In this document: positions 1 through 9,450 of the stretch, piece by piece
Layout of the letters: every line of letters starts with the position of its first letter
Numbering within the stretch: position 1 is the first letter of the stretch
Assembly: GCF_024505045.1 (NCBI RefSeq)
Contig: NZ_JANIBM010000006.1
Location: 124,001-188,000 of the forward strand
Direction: 5' to 3'
Source: Methylomonas aurea
GTDB lineage: Bacteria > Pseudomonadota > Gammaproteobacteria > Methylococcales > Methylomonadaceae
Length of the DNA: 64,000 nucleotides
Notes under the pieces: generated by a model
The model's database searches: none
What the model saw: the letters and a program-made list of their open reading frames with translations, nothing else
Told to the model about the DNA's origin: nothing
Made by a program: the position numbers and the translations under genes

Positions 1-3000
1 GTGTGGCCGGCGATCAGCGGCCGGCCTTGCCAGGGTAGGGCATGGAACGGCAGGGCATGGGTCGTACCGTAGGGTACGATGAGCAGGCGATTGTGCGTAT
101 CGAGGACGCCGGCAAAAGGCTTCAATAACCATTCGCTGAGCTGGTCGCCGGTTTGGCGGTAGTCGCCGCGGCGTTCGCAGGCCGTATGGAAATCGCGCAC
201 CCGGCGGTCCAGTTGCTTGGCGTCGATATTTTGCCGCTCTGCCGTAATCAAACCTTGGCCGTCGATAGCCCAGGCCAGCAGGTCTTCGCCGAGAAAGGCG
301 TATTGCAGCAAAGCCGTGCCGGCCGGCAACAGGCCGGCAATTTGGCTGACGTCGGCGATCGGTGCCTGGCGGTTGACGGAGCGGTAGAAGCTGGGGTTTG
401 CTGCGGCCAGTTGGGTTTCGGTCTGGCGTAATTGATTTTCGGCGGCGGCAATTTTTTGTTCAAGATAGGCAATCCGGCCGGCATCCGGCGTTTGCGCGCC
501 GCGCTCGCCAGCCAATAGGCTGCCCCAGGTCGCCAGCTTGGCCGTGTCCTGCAGCCAGCGGCGGACGCTTTCGTCTGCGTTGCGTTCGGGGCGATTGGCG
601 CCGTTAGCCATCAGGTCCAGCAGCGCGCGGGCTTTGCCGCGCTCGGCATAGTGGTAGGCGGTTTGCCGGTGGCTGGCTGCTGAAGCCGGTTGCAATGCCG
701 CCAATTTCAACGCATTTCTGGCCGGCAAAAAATACAGGTATTGCGAGCTGGATGCGGACGATAAGGCGGTTTTGAAGTTGTCCCGCCGCAGCAATTGCCG
801 GGAACGTTCGAACTCATCCAGCGCTTTGGCATAGTACTCGGAGGCCTGCGTTAAATTTTCCAGGCCTTCGGCGACTTCGCCGTAGGTTTGCAGACTCTCC
901 CAGGGCTTGTCTTCGCTTTGCCACCAATCTTTACCGAAGCGGTTTTCCAATTGGCCGAGATGGTCCGCCGAATCGGCATAAGCCTTGATCATGCAGAAAA
1001 ACAGCGCCGCCTGCTGTTGGCTATTGCGCCATTGTTGTTGGATGCCGGCTTGGATCGCTTCGCCGCCGATCTGCGCCGCCAGCGCTTCGATGCTGCTGCT
1101 CAGCGGCGAGGCAGCGATTTGCTTCGGCAGATAGCGGCGGTAGGCTGCGGCGGCGGCAGGGTAGTCTTTGCGCTGGGCGTGGACGATCGCCAACTGAAAG
1201 TCGCGGTGGTGTTGAGCCGTTTTGTCGGCTGCCGCCAGTGCAATGGCAAATTGCCGCTCCGCTTCCGTCCGATCGCCGGCATTGCGTGCGGCCAGCGCCC
1301 GGTAACACGGGGCATTGACGGCGGTGTATTCGATGGCCTCCTGCGCCAGCTGCGCCACCAATAAGCCGGCGCCGGTATTGTCGCTGGCGGGGTGAGTTTT
1401 CAACCAATCGATTTGGGTCTGCAGTTTGCCGGCGATGGTTTCCATATTGTCGGCGTCCATACCGTCCAGATAGGCCTGCCACAGACCGTGCAGCGACAAC
1501 AGTAGGCGCAGCGGCGCGTCGGCGTCGAGCCTGGCCGAGTTTTGGGCTGCCGATTGCAATTCGACCGCCTGTTGCAGGTGGACGATGGCGGCGTCGCGCT
1601 CGCCCAGCTTACGCAGCAGGTAGCCCTGGTCCATCAGGCTTTGCACCCGCCGCGGCGTCGAACCCAGGCCGGTATACAGCGATTCGGCCAGACGAAAGCA
1701 GGCCAGCGCCCGCTCGAAATCGGCATCGCGCAACAGCCAGTGCCAACCGAGGCGGCTGTGCAGGAATCCCAGACCCAATGCATAACTGAACGAGCCGGCG
1801 GTTTTGCCCCACTCGCCGATGCCGGCGGCGATGTCGCGCGGTTCCGGCACTTGGCCGTCGGCGACTTTCAGCAACGCGACATGCGCGGCGGCGGTCCAGT
1901 AACCGTAACCGTCGCCGGCAGCTTGGAACTGCTCTCGGGCGCTGCTCGCTTTGGCCAACGCTGCGGCAGTGTCGTTTGCCAACGCCGCCAAATAGGCATG
2001 GCGCAAGCTAACTGCCGCTTCGCCGCGCGGGCAGTTGCCGGCCGCCGCGAATAGTGCCGCGGCTTGGGCGTAGGCATCAGTCGCTCGCCGGATATCGACG
2101 GCGGAGCGGTCCAACTCGCGTTCCATCGCTTGCGAAGACAAACTGCTGTCGGCGTTGGGCGGCGGGTTCAGCGCGGTATTGAATACCAGCGGCGACGATA
2201 ACGGCGCGGCGTAGGCGTCGCCTTCCGCTAGCCAGCAGGCGCCGGCACCGGCTTTGTCGCCGATTTGCAGATAAAGTTGTTTGGCTTGCTGCCAATAAAC
2301 CAGCGCGGTTTGCAGGTCGCCGCCGCGGCGGTAGAGATCGGCCCGGTTACGCAACACCACGGCTTGCCATGCCGGCGAGTAGCCCGTTTGGCTATCCGGC
2401 GTCAGCATCGTCAATACCTGGCTAAGCAATTGCGTACGTTGTTGCGGGGTCATCGGTAGCGTGGCCGCCGAATCCAGCGCCGACTGCAGCGATTTGATGC
2501 CGTCCAGCTCTTCACCGACGAAGGCATTTTCCTGGAGCGCTTGCGCTGCCGAGACTTGGGTGCGCAATCCCGACTTACGTTTGCCGGTTTCCGCCAGCAG
2601 TGCCATGAAACGCTGGGTTTGCCCGGATTCCATGTCGGCGACGCTGCCGCCGCTTTCGTTCGGAAAATGGTTGAATTGCTGGTAAGCGGCCATCTCGGTA
2701 AAGCTGGTCGCCCGCAGTTGGCGCAGCGGATCGGCCTGCAGCAGGGTTTCGATCTCGCGGAAATGGCCGGCGGCAGCCGCCGCTTCGCCTTGCAATAGGC
2801 GGACGATGCCCAAGTTCAACAGAGCGTCAGCCAGCAATTCCGGATTCGCTGCGGTTCGGGCGGCTGCGGTTTGAGTCTCCGCCTTTGACCGGGCTTCGGC
2901 GAAATCGTCTTTGAATTCGGCGTAGACGATGGACGTCAGCGGTAACGGGTCGGCGCCGGCAAGTTCTGCGGCATAGGCTTCTGACCAGCCCGATACTCGG

Positions 3001-3080
3001 ATTTTTCCGGCATAGGCGGCCACTAGGGCCGCGTATTTCAGAAAGGTGCGTCGGTCGAGGTAGATAGAAGCGGGGCTCAT
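1..3080 (-). CDS. CHAT-domain caspase-like protein with Tat signal (3' end outside window)
   Basis: Open frame of more than 1,020 codons that runs off the window edge; a single frame was traced at both ends. The N-terminus has a twin-arginine motif (D9-R-R-T-F-L-K15) followed by a hydrophobic stretch, so export by the Tat pathway is predicted. The middle is alanine- and leucine-rich helical sequence suggestive of TPR-type repeats. The last visible residues (LLIVPYGTTHALPFHALPW, then GRPLI) match the first strands of a CHAT domain, a caspase-fold protease; the catalytic His and Cys lie beyond the window. It starts 13 bases after the caspase gene, so the two are almost certainly co-transcribed. 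The start at 3080 has a GGAA ribosome site. Confidence 0.8.
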   Translation of the reverse strand, partial: MSPASIYLDRRTFLKYAALVAAYAGKIRVSGWSEAYAAELAGADPLPLTSIVYAEFKDDFAEARSKAETQTAAARTAANPELLADALLNLGIVRLLQGEAAAAAGHFREIETLLQADPLRQLRATSFTEMAAYQQFNHFPNESGGSVADMESGQTQRFMALLAETGKRKSGLRTQVSAAQALQENAFVGEELDGIKSLQSALDSAATLPMTPQQRTQLLSQVLTMLTPDSQTGYSPAWQAVVLRNRADLYRRGGDLQTALVYWQQAKQLYLQIGDKAGAGACWLAEGDAYAAPLSSPLVFNTALNPPPNADSSLSSQAMERELDRSAVDIRRATDAYAQAAALFAAAGNCPRGEAAVSLRHAYLAALANDTAAALAKASSAREQFQAAGDGYGYWTAAAHVALLKVADGQVPEPRDIAAGIGEWGKTAGSFSYALGLGFLHSRLGWHWLLRDADFERALACFRLAESLYTGLGSTPRRVQSLMDQGYLLRKLGERDAAIVHLQQAVELQSAAQNSARLDADAPLRLLLSLHGLWQAYLDGMDADNMETIAGKLQTQIDWLKTHPASDNTGAGLLVAQLAQEAIEYTAVNAPCYRALAARNAGDRTEAERQFAIALAAADKTAQHHRDFQLAIVHAQRKDYPAAAAAYRRYLPKQIAASPLSSSIEALAAQIGGEAIQAGIQQQWRNSQQQAALFFCMIKAYADSADHLGQLENRFGKDWWQSEDKPWESLQTYGEVAEGLENLTQASEYYAKALDEFERSRQLLRRDNFKTALSSASSSQYLYFLPARNALKLAALQPASAASHRQTAYHYAERGKARALLDLMANGANRPERNADESVRRWLQDTAKLATWGSLLAGERGAQTPDAGRIAYLEQKIAAAENQLRQTETQLAAANPSFYRSVNRQAPIADVSQIAGLLPAGTALLQYAFLGEDLLAWAIDGQGLITAERQNIDAKQLDRRVRDFHTACERRGDYRQTGDQLSEWLLKPFAGVLDTHNRLLIVPYGTTHALPFHALPWQGRPLIAGH

Positions 3081-3093
3081 GGCTCGGTTCCGG

Positions 3094-5856
3094 TCAGTTG
3101 CCGCAACGGCTCTTGATGTCGCAAGCCTTGGCTAAGGCCTTGACTCCGGCCAGGCCGCGGGCGCTACGGATTTCTTCGCCGAATTGCCGGTAACGCCAAC
3201 AGGCTTTTTGGCGCATGGTTTTGCGATCCCAGCGTTCCCAGTCCTTTTTGTACTTGATCAACTGGTATTCGACGCCGATATCGGGTTTGACTTTCAATTC
3301 CTTGGCGTTGCCGTCATAGCCGTGCGAACCCCAGGCGATGCGCTTCAGCGGGTCGACCACCATCACCACGTGGCCGTCGCCGCGTTTCGGATCGCGGTAA
3401 ACCAGCAGGTCGCCGGTTTGCAGCGGTGCGCTGTCGCAGCGTTCGAAATGCTGCGCCAGCGGGCTGGCGGTTTTGACCATGTCGGCCGTGTTCAGGTATT
3501 TGTCGCCGGCGTTGTAGGGCAGGCCGGCGCGGGTGAAGGCAAACCAGATTGCCCGCGAACAATCGATGCCGCGTTTTAAATTGTCCAGATCGGTTGCCGC
3601 ATTCCAGGCGTGACCTCTGTAACCGAAACCGTCGCCGGCGGCGGCTTGCGCCAGCCAATCGGCTTTTTGCAGCACTTTGTAGAGTGCCGTGTCGCGGTCG
3701 TCGGGCAGATAGGGACGGATATCGAAATGCGGGATGGTGAATTCGCGCGTCCGGCTGAACCCGGCGAGTCCGCGGTCGCCGGGTTTTTGAAAGCGGGAAT
3801 TGGCCTCGACCCGTAATTTGATCTTGCTCAAGGTCCAGGTAGTGTCTTCCGCACTGTCGCTGTCCAGCGCTTGGCCGCGGGTGCCGGTGAGATAGCGGTC
3901 CAGCGCCCGATACAAACCGGTTTTGGCCGGGTCGGCCGCGCGGGTGCGCGCGCTTTGCGTCAACAAATCCCAGCGTACCGGGTTTTTTTCCTTGGTGCCG
4001 AACACGATCAGTTGGTCCCAAACATCCAAAGGTAAACCGGCGCGAAAGGTTTCGCCGGCGGCGCTGAACGTAGTCGATTCGCCCGGTTTCAGTAGTTCGC
4101 GGCGGCCGTCGGCCGGGAAGCCGAAGCTGCTGCCGTCGGTGGACAGCACCACGCCACCCACCAGCAGCGGAGCCGGTGCGTTCTTGTCCAGCGTGACTTT
4201 GACGTTCCAGCGGTGGCACAAAGGCATGATCTGGTCGGCATTCGGCGCGGCCGCTTCCCACACGCCTTTGGCACAATCGTCTTGTCTGGAAGAGGGTATG
4301 ACTTCGATTTGCAGGCTCTGGTTGTCGCTAAACTCGCTACCGCCTTCGCCGCGCAATTGCAGCAAACCTTTTTGGCGGGCGTGCTGCCACAAATTGTGGG
4401 CGGCGTCGCTATCCTGGCCGAATACGTTGCGCACCCGGTTTTCCGGGCCTTTCAGCTGCAATAAGCCGTCGGAGGTCAGGCTCAATTCGAAGTCGCCGGG
4501 GCCGTCGCCGACGTTCAATAAGGTTTTCGCATCCGGATCGTCGGCGATCGCCTGTTTGATCGCGGCGGCGCGGTCTGGCGGCACGCCGCCGGGTTCGGAT
4601 TCGGGTTTGATCCTGACATTGATGCGGACGTAGTCGTCGGCCGGACGCACCGGCACGGCAATGTCGCCGACCGCCAGTGCCGCAGCCGACGCATTTTTGC
4701 CGACGATATTGGCCGTCGCCGTCAGGCCGGTCATGGTTTCGATCGCCACGCTCGTTTTGGCCTTGGCCGGATCGCGGGTATCCGCTCCGCTCAGCGCGCC
4801 GTCGTAAATACGGAGTTCGGCGCCGGCGCCCAGTCCCGGTAACGGCGGACCGGCCAACTTCAGCGGTGGCCCCAATTCGGTGACTTCCCAGGCCACCGGC
4901 GCCGTACGCAGACTATTGCCGAACACCGGTCGGTCCAGCTTGCCTTGGAAATAGGGGATTTGGTAACTGCGGGCGGCGACCAGGGCCGGAATTTGCCGGG
5001 CGGCTTGGGCGTAAGTCAGGGCTTGGTTGCTGCCTTGGCCGAGCACTTGCAACAGGGCGTCGGTAAATATGCCGCGGCCGGCTTGTTCCAGGGCGCTGGT
5101 GCCGTCGCTGGCCGCGGTCAACGCAATCAGATTCGGCATCGATTCCGGCGCTAAATCGCCGGCTCCGTCGCCGACGCCTTCGGTTTGCGGGGCATCGGCT
5201 TGATCCGGGGCCGGTTCGACGAAGCGGGCGACCATGGTTTCCCGGTCGCCGCGAGTCGCGGTGCCGGAATTGCAGGAGTCGAGAATAACGGTGACGTTGT
5301 CGCTTTTCTTATAGAGTTTGGCCAACAGGCCGTTCAAGCGGTCGTCGCTAAAATCGCCGATTTTGCCGCCGTTTTGCTCGGTACGCGAATCGTGCAATAC
5401 CAGGGTTTCGTCCTGGCCGTCGGGTTCGTCGCCGTTTTTATCGGCAGTTTGCGAGCCGTGGCCGGCGTAGTAGAACACGACGATGTCCTTTTCTTTCAAA
5501 CGCGGCAGCAGAAAGCTGTCGAACGCTTCCTGCAGATTTTGCACGGTGGCCTGGTCGTCCAGCAGCATGCAGACATTCTGTTGCGGAAAACCGTAACCGT
5601 TCTTGCCGGACAATATTTGCTGCATCCGGCGCGCGTCTTCCGGCGGGCCGGCTAGGTCCGGGACTTTGTCCGAGATGTATTGGCCGACGCCGACGATCAG
5701 CGCCAGCCTTCTGATGCCGTCGGTTTCCGCGGTTTGTTCGATGGCGCAGCCCGGAATTTGTTGAATTGCGGCGAGGCATGGGTTGGCGGCGGCCGCCAGG
5801 CACAAGCCCAGCACGGTGTAACTGATCCCGAGCGTGGAACGGTTGGAGCGTTTCAT
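3094..5856 (-). CDS. Exported caspase (peptidase C14) fused to NlpC/P60-like domain
   Basis: A 920-residue protein. An N-terminal Sec signal peptide ends near CLAA (about residue 30). A C14 caspase domain follows, with catalytic His133 in YYAGHGSQ and Cys195 in DSCNSG. The middle 400 residues are unrecognised beta-rich sequence. The C-terminus has an NlpC/P60-like layout: Cys766 in GIDCSRA, a later TGDLLVY, and His829 in GDGHVVMV, the usual Cys/His arrangement of a cell-wall amidase or endopeptidase. Export plus the C-terminal fold suggest periplasmic action, perhaps on peptidoglycan; that role is inferred. A GGGAG ribosome site supports the start. It lies directly upstream of the CHAT gene. 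Confidence 0.85.
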   Translation of the reverse strand: MKRSNRSTLGISYTVLGLCLAAAANPCLAAIQQIPGCAIEQTAETDGIRRLALIVGVGQYISDKVPDLAGPPEDARRMQQILSGKNGYGFPQQNVCMLLDDQATVQNLQEAFDSFLLPRLKEKDIVVFYYAGHGSQTADKNGDEPDGQDETLVLHDSRTEQNGGKIGDFSDDRLNGLLAKLYKKSDNVTVILDSCNSGTATRGDRETMVARFVEPAPDQADAPQTEGVGDGAGDLAPESMPNLIALTAASDGTSALEQAGRGIFTDALLQVLGQGSNQALTYAQAARQIPALVAARSYQIPYFQGKLDRPVFGNSLRTAPVAWEVTELGPPLKLAGPPLPGLGAGAELRIYDGALSGADTRDPAKAKTSVAIETMTGLTATANIVGKNASAAALAVGDIAVPVRPADDYVRINVRIKPESEPGGVPPDRAAAIKQAIADDPDAKTLLNVGDGPGDFELSLTSDGLLQLKGPENRVRNVFGQDSDAAHNLWQHARQKGLLQLRGEGGSEFSDNQSLQIEVIPSSRQDDCAKGVWEAAAPNADQIMPLCHRWNVKVTLDKNAPAPLLVGGVVLSTDGSSFGFPADGRRELLKPGESTTFSAAGETFRAGLPLDVWDQLIVFGTKEKNPVRWDLLTQSARTRAADPAKTGLYRALDRYLTGTRGQALDSDSAEDTTWTLSKIKLRVEANSRFQKPGDRGLAGFSRTREFTIPHFDIRPYLPDDRDTALYKVLQKADWLAQAAAGDGFGYRGHAWNAATDLDNLKRGIDCSRAIWFAFTRAGLPYNAGDKYLNTADMVKTASPLAQHFERCDSAPLQTGDLLVYRDPKRGDGHVVMVVDPLKRIAWGSHGYDGNAKELKVKPDIGVEYQLIKYKKDWERWDRKTMRQKACWRYRQFGEEIRSARGLAGVKALAKACDIKSRCGN

Positions 5857-5934
5857 AACGTGACTCCCGGCAAATGCTCTGGCTGGCGACGTTGCCGGGG
5901 TTGGGCCGGGTCGCGGCCCAAGCCCGGCACTGAG

Positions 5935-6687
5935 TTATTTCAGCTTGTCGACATTGTGTTTAAGTTCGTCGCGGAAGGTTTGCAACGCTTCGGCGGCTTT
6001 GGCTTGGCCCTGGTCTCTGAGCGCCTGCTGTTTGGCCAGCAATTCTTTCTCGATCGCGTCGTAATCTTGAAAAATCTGTTTGCTTTGTTCGCCGGCTTCG
6101 CCGCGGATCGCTTCCATTTCCTGCACCAGTTTTTGGTAGCGGTCGCGGATTTCGGTTTCGGTGGATTGGGCGTCCTGCTGCCATGCCGCCAGCGAATCGT
6201 TCATTTTCTGCTTCGATTCCGCCCATTCCTGATTGGCATCCTTGAAATAATCGCCGAGATCTTTGGCGGCCTGGCTGACCGCCTGTTTCATGTCGGAAAT
6301 CGCACCCAGGATTGCGCCGAATCCGGTTTTCGGCTCCAGCGCGGTCAGTACGCCGCCGTCTGCTACGGGCGGAGCGGATTCCGGCGGATTGCTAATGACG
6401 ATTTTGGCCGGCGGCGGCTCGACAACAATCGCGGCCTGAGCGTTAGCTTGCACCGGCGCGGCTTTGGCTTGTTCCAACGCCAGCGCAATCGTGACGCCGC
6501 TGCTGATCGGGGTTAAGCCGGTGACTTTGCCGATCACGGCGCCGTTGAATTCGACCGGATCGTCGGGCTTGATGGATTTGGCATCGCTGAAATTTACCGT
6601 GACGTTGATCCAGGACGGAAACAGGTCGCAGCCGGTCAACGCGGTAACGATTGCCAATATCAGCCATTTGAAATGGGTGGTTGCCAT
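5935..6687 (-). CDS. MCE/MlaD-domain lipoprotein with coiled-coil tail
   Basis: A 250-residue protein. The N-terminus is a lipoprotein signal (hydrophobic run, then LTGC). Residues about 28-65 resemble an MCE domain (VTVNFSDAKSIKPDDPVEF, then NGAVIGKV), the lipid-binding fold of MlaD and PqiB. The rest is charged helix, likely coiled coil. MCE proteins of Gram-negative bacteria form periplasmic lipid-transfer rings; no permease or ATPase partner is seen here, so it may serve another envelope role. An AGGAG ribosome site precedes the ATG. It lies between the lysozyme and caspase genes with gaps of 58 and 78 bases. Confidence 0.7.
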   Translation of the reverse strand: MATTHFKWLILAIVTALTGCDLFPSWINVTVNFSDAKSIKPDDPVEFNGAVIGKVTGLTPISSGVTIALALEQAKAAPVQANAQAAIVVEPPPAKIVISNPPESAPPVADGGVLTALEPKTGFGAILGAISDMKQAVSQAAKDLGDYFKDANQEWAESKQKMNDSLAAWQQDAQSTETEIRDRYQKLVQEMEAIRGEAGEQSKQIFQDYDAIEKELLAKQQALRDQGQAKAAEALQTFRDELKHNVDKLK

Positions 6688-6745
6688 GAGATTCTCCTAA
6701 TCCGCGCGAGCGCGGCGCAATGCAAGCGTTGAATGGAAAGTGGGG

Positions 6746-7552
6746 TTACTGCCGGGTTTCGCCGACGCGAATATCGATTTCCGGCAACATCTCCTCGGCT
6801 TCCGGCAGGGCACGCGGCACGCCGATCCCGTCGAAAAACAGATCGATCCGTTTCTCGTTGCGGATCTTCAAGCCTTTGATGACCCGGCCGTTGGCTTTAC
6901 TCCATCGGCGGAACTGGGCCGGTACCCGGTCTAGTTGCTGCTTGTTGACCACCGATAACAGTGTGGACTTGGCGAAGTTGCCGGTGCCGACGTTGTAGAC
7001 GAAATCGCACAATGCGGCGTACTGGCCGTCGGTCAACGGAATTTTGGTTTTGGTCTGCACTGCAATTTGCGCCTGTTCCATATCGCTGACCAGTATTTCC
7101 GAGCCGCGCGGCTCGCTGATGCCGTTGCGGAATTCGGCCGGTTCGGTACCGTTGCAGCGGGCCTGTTTGATCAGGTGGCCGTAACCGATGGTGCAGAAGT
7201 GGGCGACGTCGTGGTAGGGCAGGCTTCTGAAGCCTTCCATGAATTTGGTCAGGTCCAGGCCCTTGTCGTAAATCGGCCTGAGTTCCATGCCCGGCGGCAA
7301 CACCGCCCGTTCTTCCGGTTCCAGGAAAATGCCGGCCGTGATTTTTTCTTCGTCTTCGGCCCATTCCTGAGGCTGTGTCGCACAGCCGGCGATACCGAAT
7401 ACCAGCGCGAGCGGCAGTAAGGTTTTGGGCGTCGTGGATCGCAGGAAAGTTGCCAAGGTTACAGGCATCCGCGCTTCAAGCCGTCCCTTGGCCGCGGTTG
7501 CGTTGGTTGGTTTTGGCCGACGTTCGGCGGCCGGAATGACTTGGTCGCTCAT
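6746..7552 (-). CDS. GH24 (T4-type) lysozyme, predicted lipoprotein
   Basis: A 268-residue protein with a lipobox (FGIAGC) after an unusually long N-terminal region of about 50 residues. The GH24 active-site layout of T4 lysozyme is intact: Glu in FMEGFR, Asp nine residues later in YHDV, and Thr six further on in CTIGYGH. It should hydrolyse peptidoglycan while tethered to a membrane. A strong GGGGGAG ribosome site sits just before the ATG at 7552; an internal ATG at 7468 would give a more typical signal peptide but has a poorer site. No holin or other phage gene is nearby, so this reads as part of the envelope gene run rather than a prophage. Confidence 0.8.
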   Translation of the reverse strand: MSDQVIPAAERRPKPTNATAAKGRLEARMPVTLATFLRSTTPKTLLPLALVFGIAGCATQPQEWAEDEEKITAGIFLEPEERAVLPPGMELRPIYDKGLDLTKFMEGFRSLPYHDVAHFCTIGYGHLIKQARCNGTEPAEFRNGISEPRGSEILVSDMEQAQIAVQTKTKIPLTDGQYAALCDFVYNVGTGNFAKSTLLSVVNKQQLDRVPAQFRRWSKANGRVIKGLKIRNEKRIDLFFDGIGVPRALPEAEEMLPEIDIRVGETRQ

Positions 7553-7587
7553 GACTCCCCCTGCAGCGTTGATGCTTTATTTAGTCG

Positions 7588-7605
7588 CCGGTAACGGCTT
7601 ACCGG
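7588..7605. terminator. Hairpin between lysozyme and autotransporter genes
   Basis: Perfect 7-bp stem (CCGGTAA/TTACCGG) with a 4-base loop. On the plus strand it is followed by a T-rich stretch; on the minus strand, the direction of the flanking genes, the tail is poor. It may only attenuate read-through from the autotransporter gene. Confidence 0.3.
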
Positions 7606-7677
7606 GCCTTTGTTATTTTTGGCAGGACAGCGGCCGTGGGCGTAATGCCGATCCCGACCCCGCTCCGCGGTTCCGGC

Positions 7678-8985
7678 TTAAAACCGAATTTTTACGCCGC
7701 CGGAAACAATCTGGTTGCTGCCGTTTTCGATCAATAAGGCTTCGTAGTCGACGAAGGCTGTGATGTTTTCCGGCAGCAGCATTTGCACGCCGGTGGCCAG
7801 GTTGAGCCAGTTGCGTTCCGGGGCGCCGGTAGTAATCGAATTCAGAACGGTTCCGGCCAATGAGGCATTAATTTGTCGGCTGCGGTTTTCGAATTCGTGC
7901 ACCCATTCTGCCCGGAAACGCGGGATGAATACGGTATATAAGCTCGGCACAGTGAAGGCGCGGCTGATTTCGGCGCCGATCGTGGTTGTGAACGAGTCGA
8001 TCGCTTGGCCGTTCATATTGACCGTTACCGAACCGCCGTTGGTACTGATGATGCCGCCGGTTTCTTGAAAGCCGTCAATTTCGGTGTGGCTGTAGTCGCC
8101 ACGGACGAAGCCGCGCAGATTAAACCACTCCATTTGCGCTACGTAACCGGTGCCGAGACTGGTAAAAAATTGATCGGCACCGTAGCTGGCGGTCGCCCCG
8201 GTAATGGTTACGGTGTTGTTGATCAATCCGGCGTTAACATTTCTCAGGGAATCGAATTCCAGTCGGCTGTAGCCTACGAGAGCGCTGATATAACTTTGCG
8301 CCGAAGGCGAGTAGACCAGAAACGGGGCCACCCGGTAGGCGTCGGAGTTCAGATAGCCGCTATTGAAATTCAAGTCTCGGTCTGAGTGCAGATAGCCCAA
8401 AGACAAGCCGCCGACAAATTGCTCGTCGAAACGGTAATCCAGCATGGCGTTCGCGTGTTGGGTGTTGACGTCGAAGCCGGTTTGGCCGCGGGCGTCGTTG
8501 CGGTCGCCGAAACCGCCGCCGCCGCTGATCGAAATACCGAACGGTCCAATGGAACTGTCGTCGCCACTGCCGCTGCCTCGTTTCCTGCAGTCCTCCCGGT
8601 ATTTAGCCGATTTATTGGCATCGTCGCAATCGCTCAGACGTTGCAGGCGGGTAGTGACTTTTTTGACGAAATCGTAAGGCGAGGTTATTGCAATCGAGTC
8701 TGCTTGCAGCGCTGCTTGCGGGGATAATTGCTGCAAAGCGATCCCGGAGCTGGCCCCGCAAAGAGTCGCCAATGTCGGATTTGCAGGAGGGCCGCCGCAT
8801 TGCGCACTGATGGCTTGGAATACGGCGATCTGGCCGGCACTCGCAAAACCGGCCTGGAGGGTTGTATCCATCGAGCCGCTATTGATACCGCTATCGGCGC
8901 CGCTCTGCTGTACTGCGGCAAGAGTCAATGTGAAGCAGGCCGGCAGAAGCCGGATAAATTTTTTGAGCCAAGCGATGGTATTCAT
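7678..8985 (-). CDS. Autotransporter beta-barrel protein
   Basis: About 435 residues from the ATG at 8985, which has a GGGGGAA ribosome site; an upstream start at 9009 is less likely. There is a signal peptide. A short passenger of about 150 residues contains a glycine-rich linker, then a C-terminal domain of alternating amphipathic strands (for example FDVNTQHANAMLDYRFDEQ) that ends in a terminal aromatic (VKIRF), as outer-membrane barrels do. This matches the autotransporter beta-domain family (type Va). The passenger is too small for a typical enzyme. It is first in the five-gene envelope run. Confidence 0.75.
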   Translation of the reverse strand: MNTIAWLKKFIRLLPACFTLTLAAVQQSGADSGINSGSMDTTLQAGFASAGQIAVFQAISAQCGGPPANPTLATLCGASSGIALQQLSPQAALQADSIAITSPYDFVKKVTTRLQRLSDCDDANKSAKYREDCRKRGSGSGDDSSIGPFGISISGGGGFGDRNDARGQTGFDVNTQHANAMLDYRFDEQFVGGLSLGYLHSDRDLNFNSGYLNSDAYRVAPFLVYSPSAQSYISALVGYSRLEFDSLRNVNAGLINNTVTITGATASYGADQFFTSLGTGYVAQMEWFNLRGFVRGDYSHTEIDGFQETGGIISTNGGSVTVNMNGQAIDSFTTTIGAEISRAFTVPSLYTVFIPRFRAEWVHEFENRSRQINASLAGTVLNSITTGAPERNWLNLATGVQMLLPENITAFVDYEALLIENGSNQIVSGGVKIRF

Positions 8986-9030
8986 TTTTCCCCCTTGACA
9001 ACGATTCAATCCGCAGTATGTCGCTTGGTT

Positions 9031-9058
9031 ATGGTAGTCCCGATTTGGCGATTGTCAA
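9031..9058 (-). promoter_or_regulatory. Candidate sigma-70 promoter for the envelope gene run
   Basis: On the minus strand a perfect -35 TTGACA (9053-9058) is followed after 16 bases by TACCAT, which matches 4 of 6 bases of the -10 consensus. It lies about 45 bases upstream of the autotransporter start and could drive all five genes down to the CHAT gene. Confidence 0.45.
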
Positions 9059-9450
9059 ACATAATAAATTGACGATTGCAATTGTCCGTTCGATCGAGTC
9101 GGGCTGCGATGGACTACGGAACAGGTTTGGCGTGGAATGGAAGGCTTGATAGAGGGTTGGAATGGTGATAGTAGGCAAGGCCGCGTGCCAGTTGCGGCTC
9201 CGGCGCGTTATCGGTCTGCGGCAAATAGGGTGGGGCGGGACCGGCTGCATCACATTACCGTCGCGCCCGCCGGACGCGAGTATCCAGTGTTGTGGACGCG
9301 CGCTTTAAATCGTCCTCGCCGCCCGAATGCGCTGCGCGGTTACGGTTCGGTCTATCCCTGACCGATGACGGTTAGCAAAAAAAGATGTGTATAACGATCA
9401 TAGCGGCGCCAGGGGGCTCGCAGGCGGGCAATGGCGCGTGGCAGGCCTGA
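9059..9450. other. Intergenic region without a supported gene
   Basis: I see no convincing coding region here. The short open frames have no ribosome site and low-complexity arginine-rich translations. It separates the envelope run from the next minus-strand gene. Confidence 0.5.

Noticed and set aside
6746-7552. Prophage remnant suggested by a T4-type lysozyme
   Set aside because: No holin, spanin or other phage gene adjoins it, and a lipobox plus co-oriented exported neighbours fit a cellular envelope gene.
9059-9450. Short open frames between the autotransporter gene and the next gene
   Set aside because: No ribosome site, arginine/proline-rich translation typical of non-coding GC-rich DNA, and no family resemblance.
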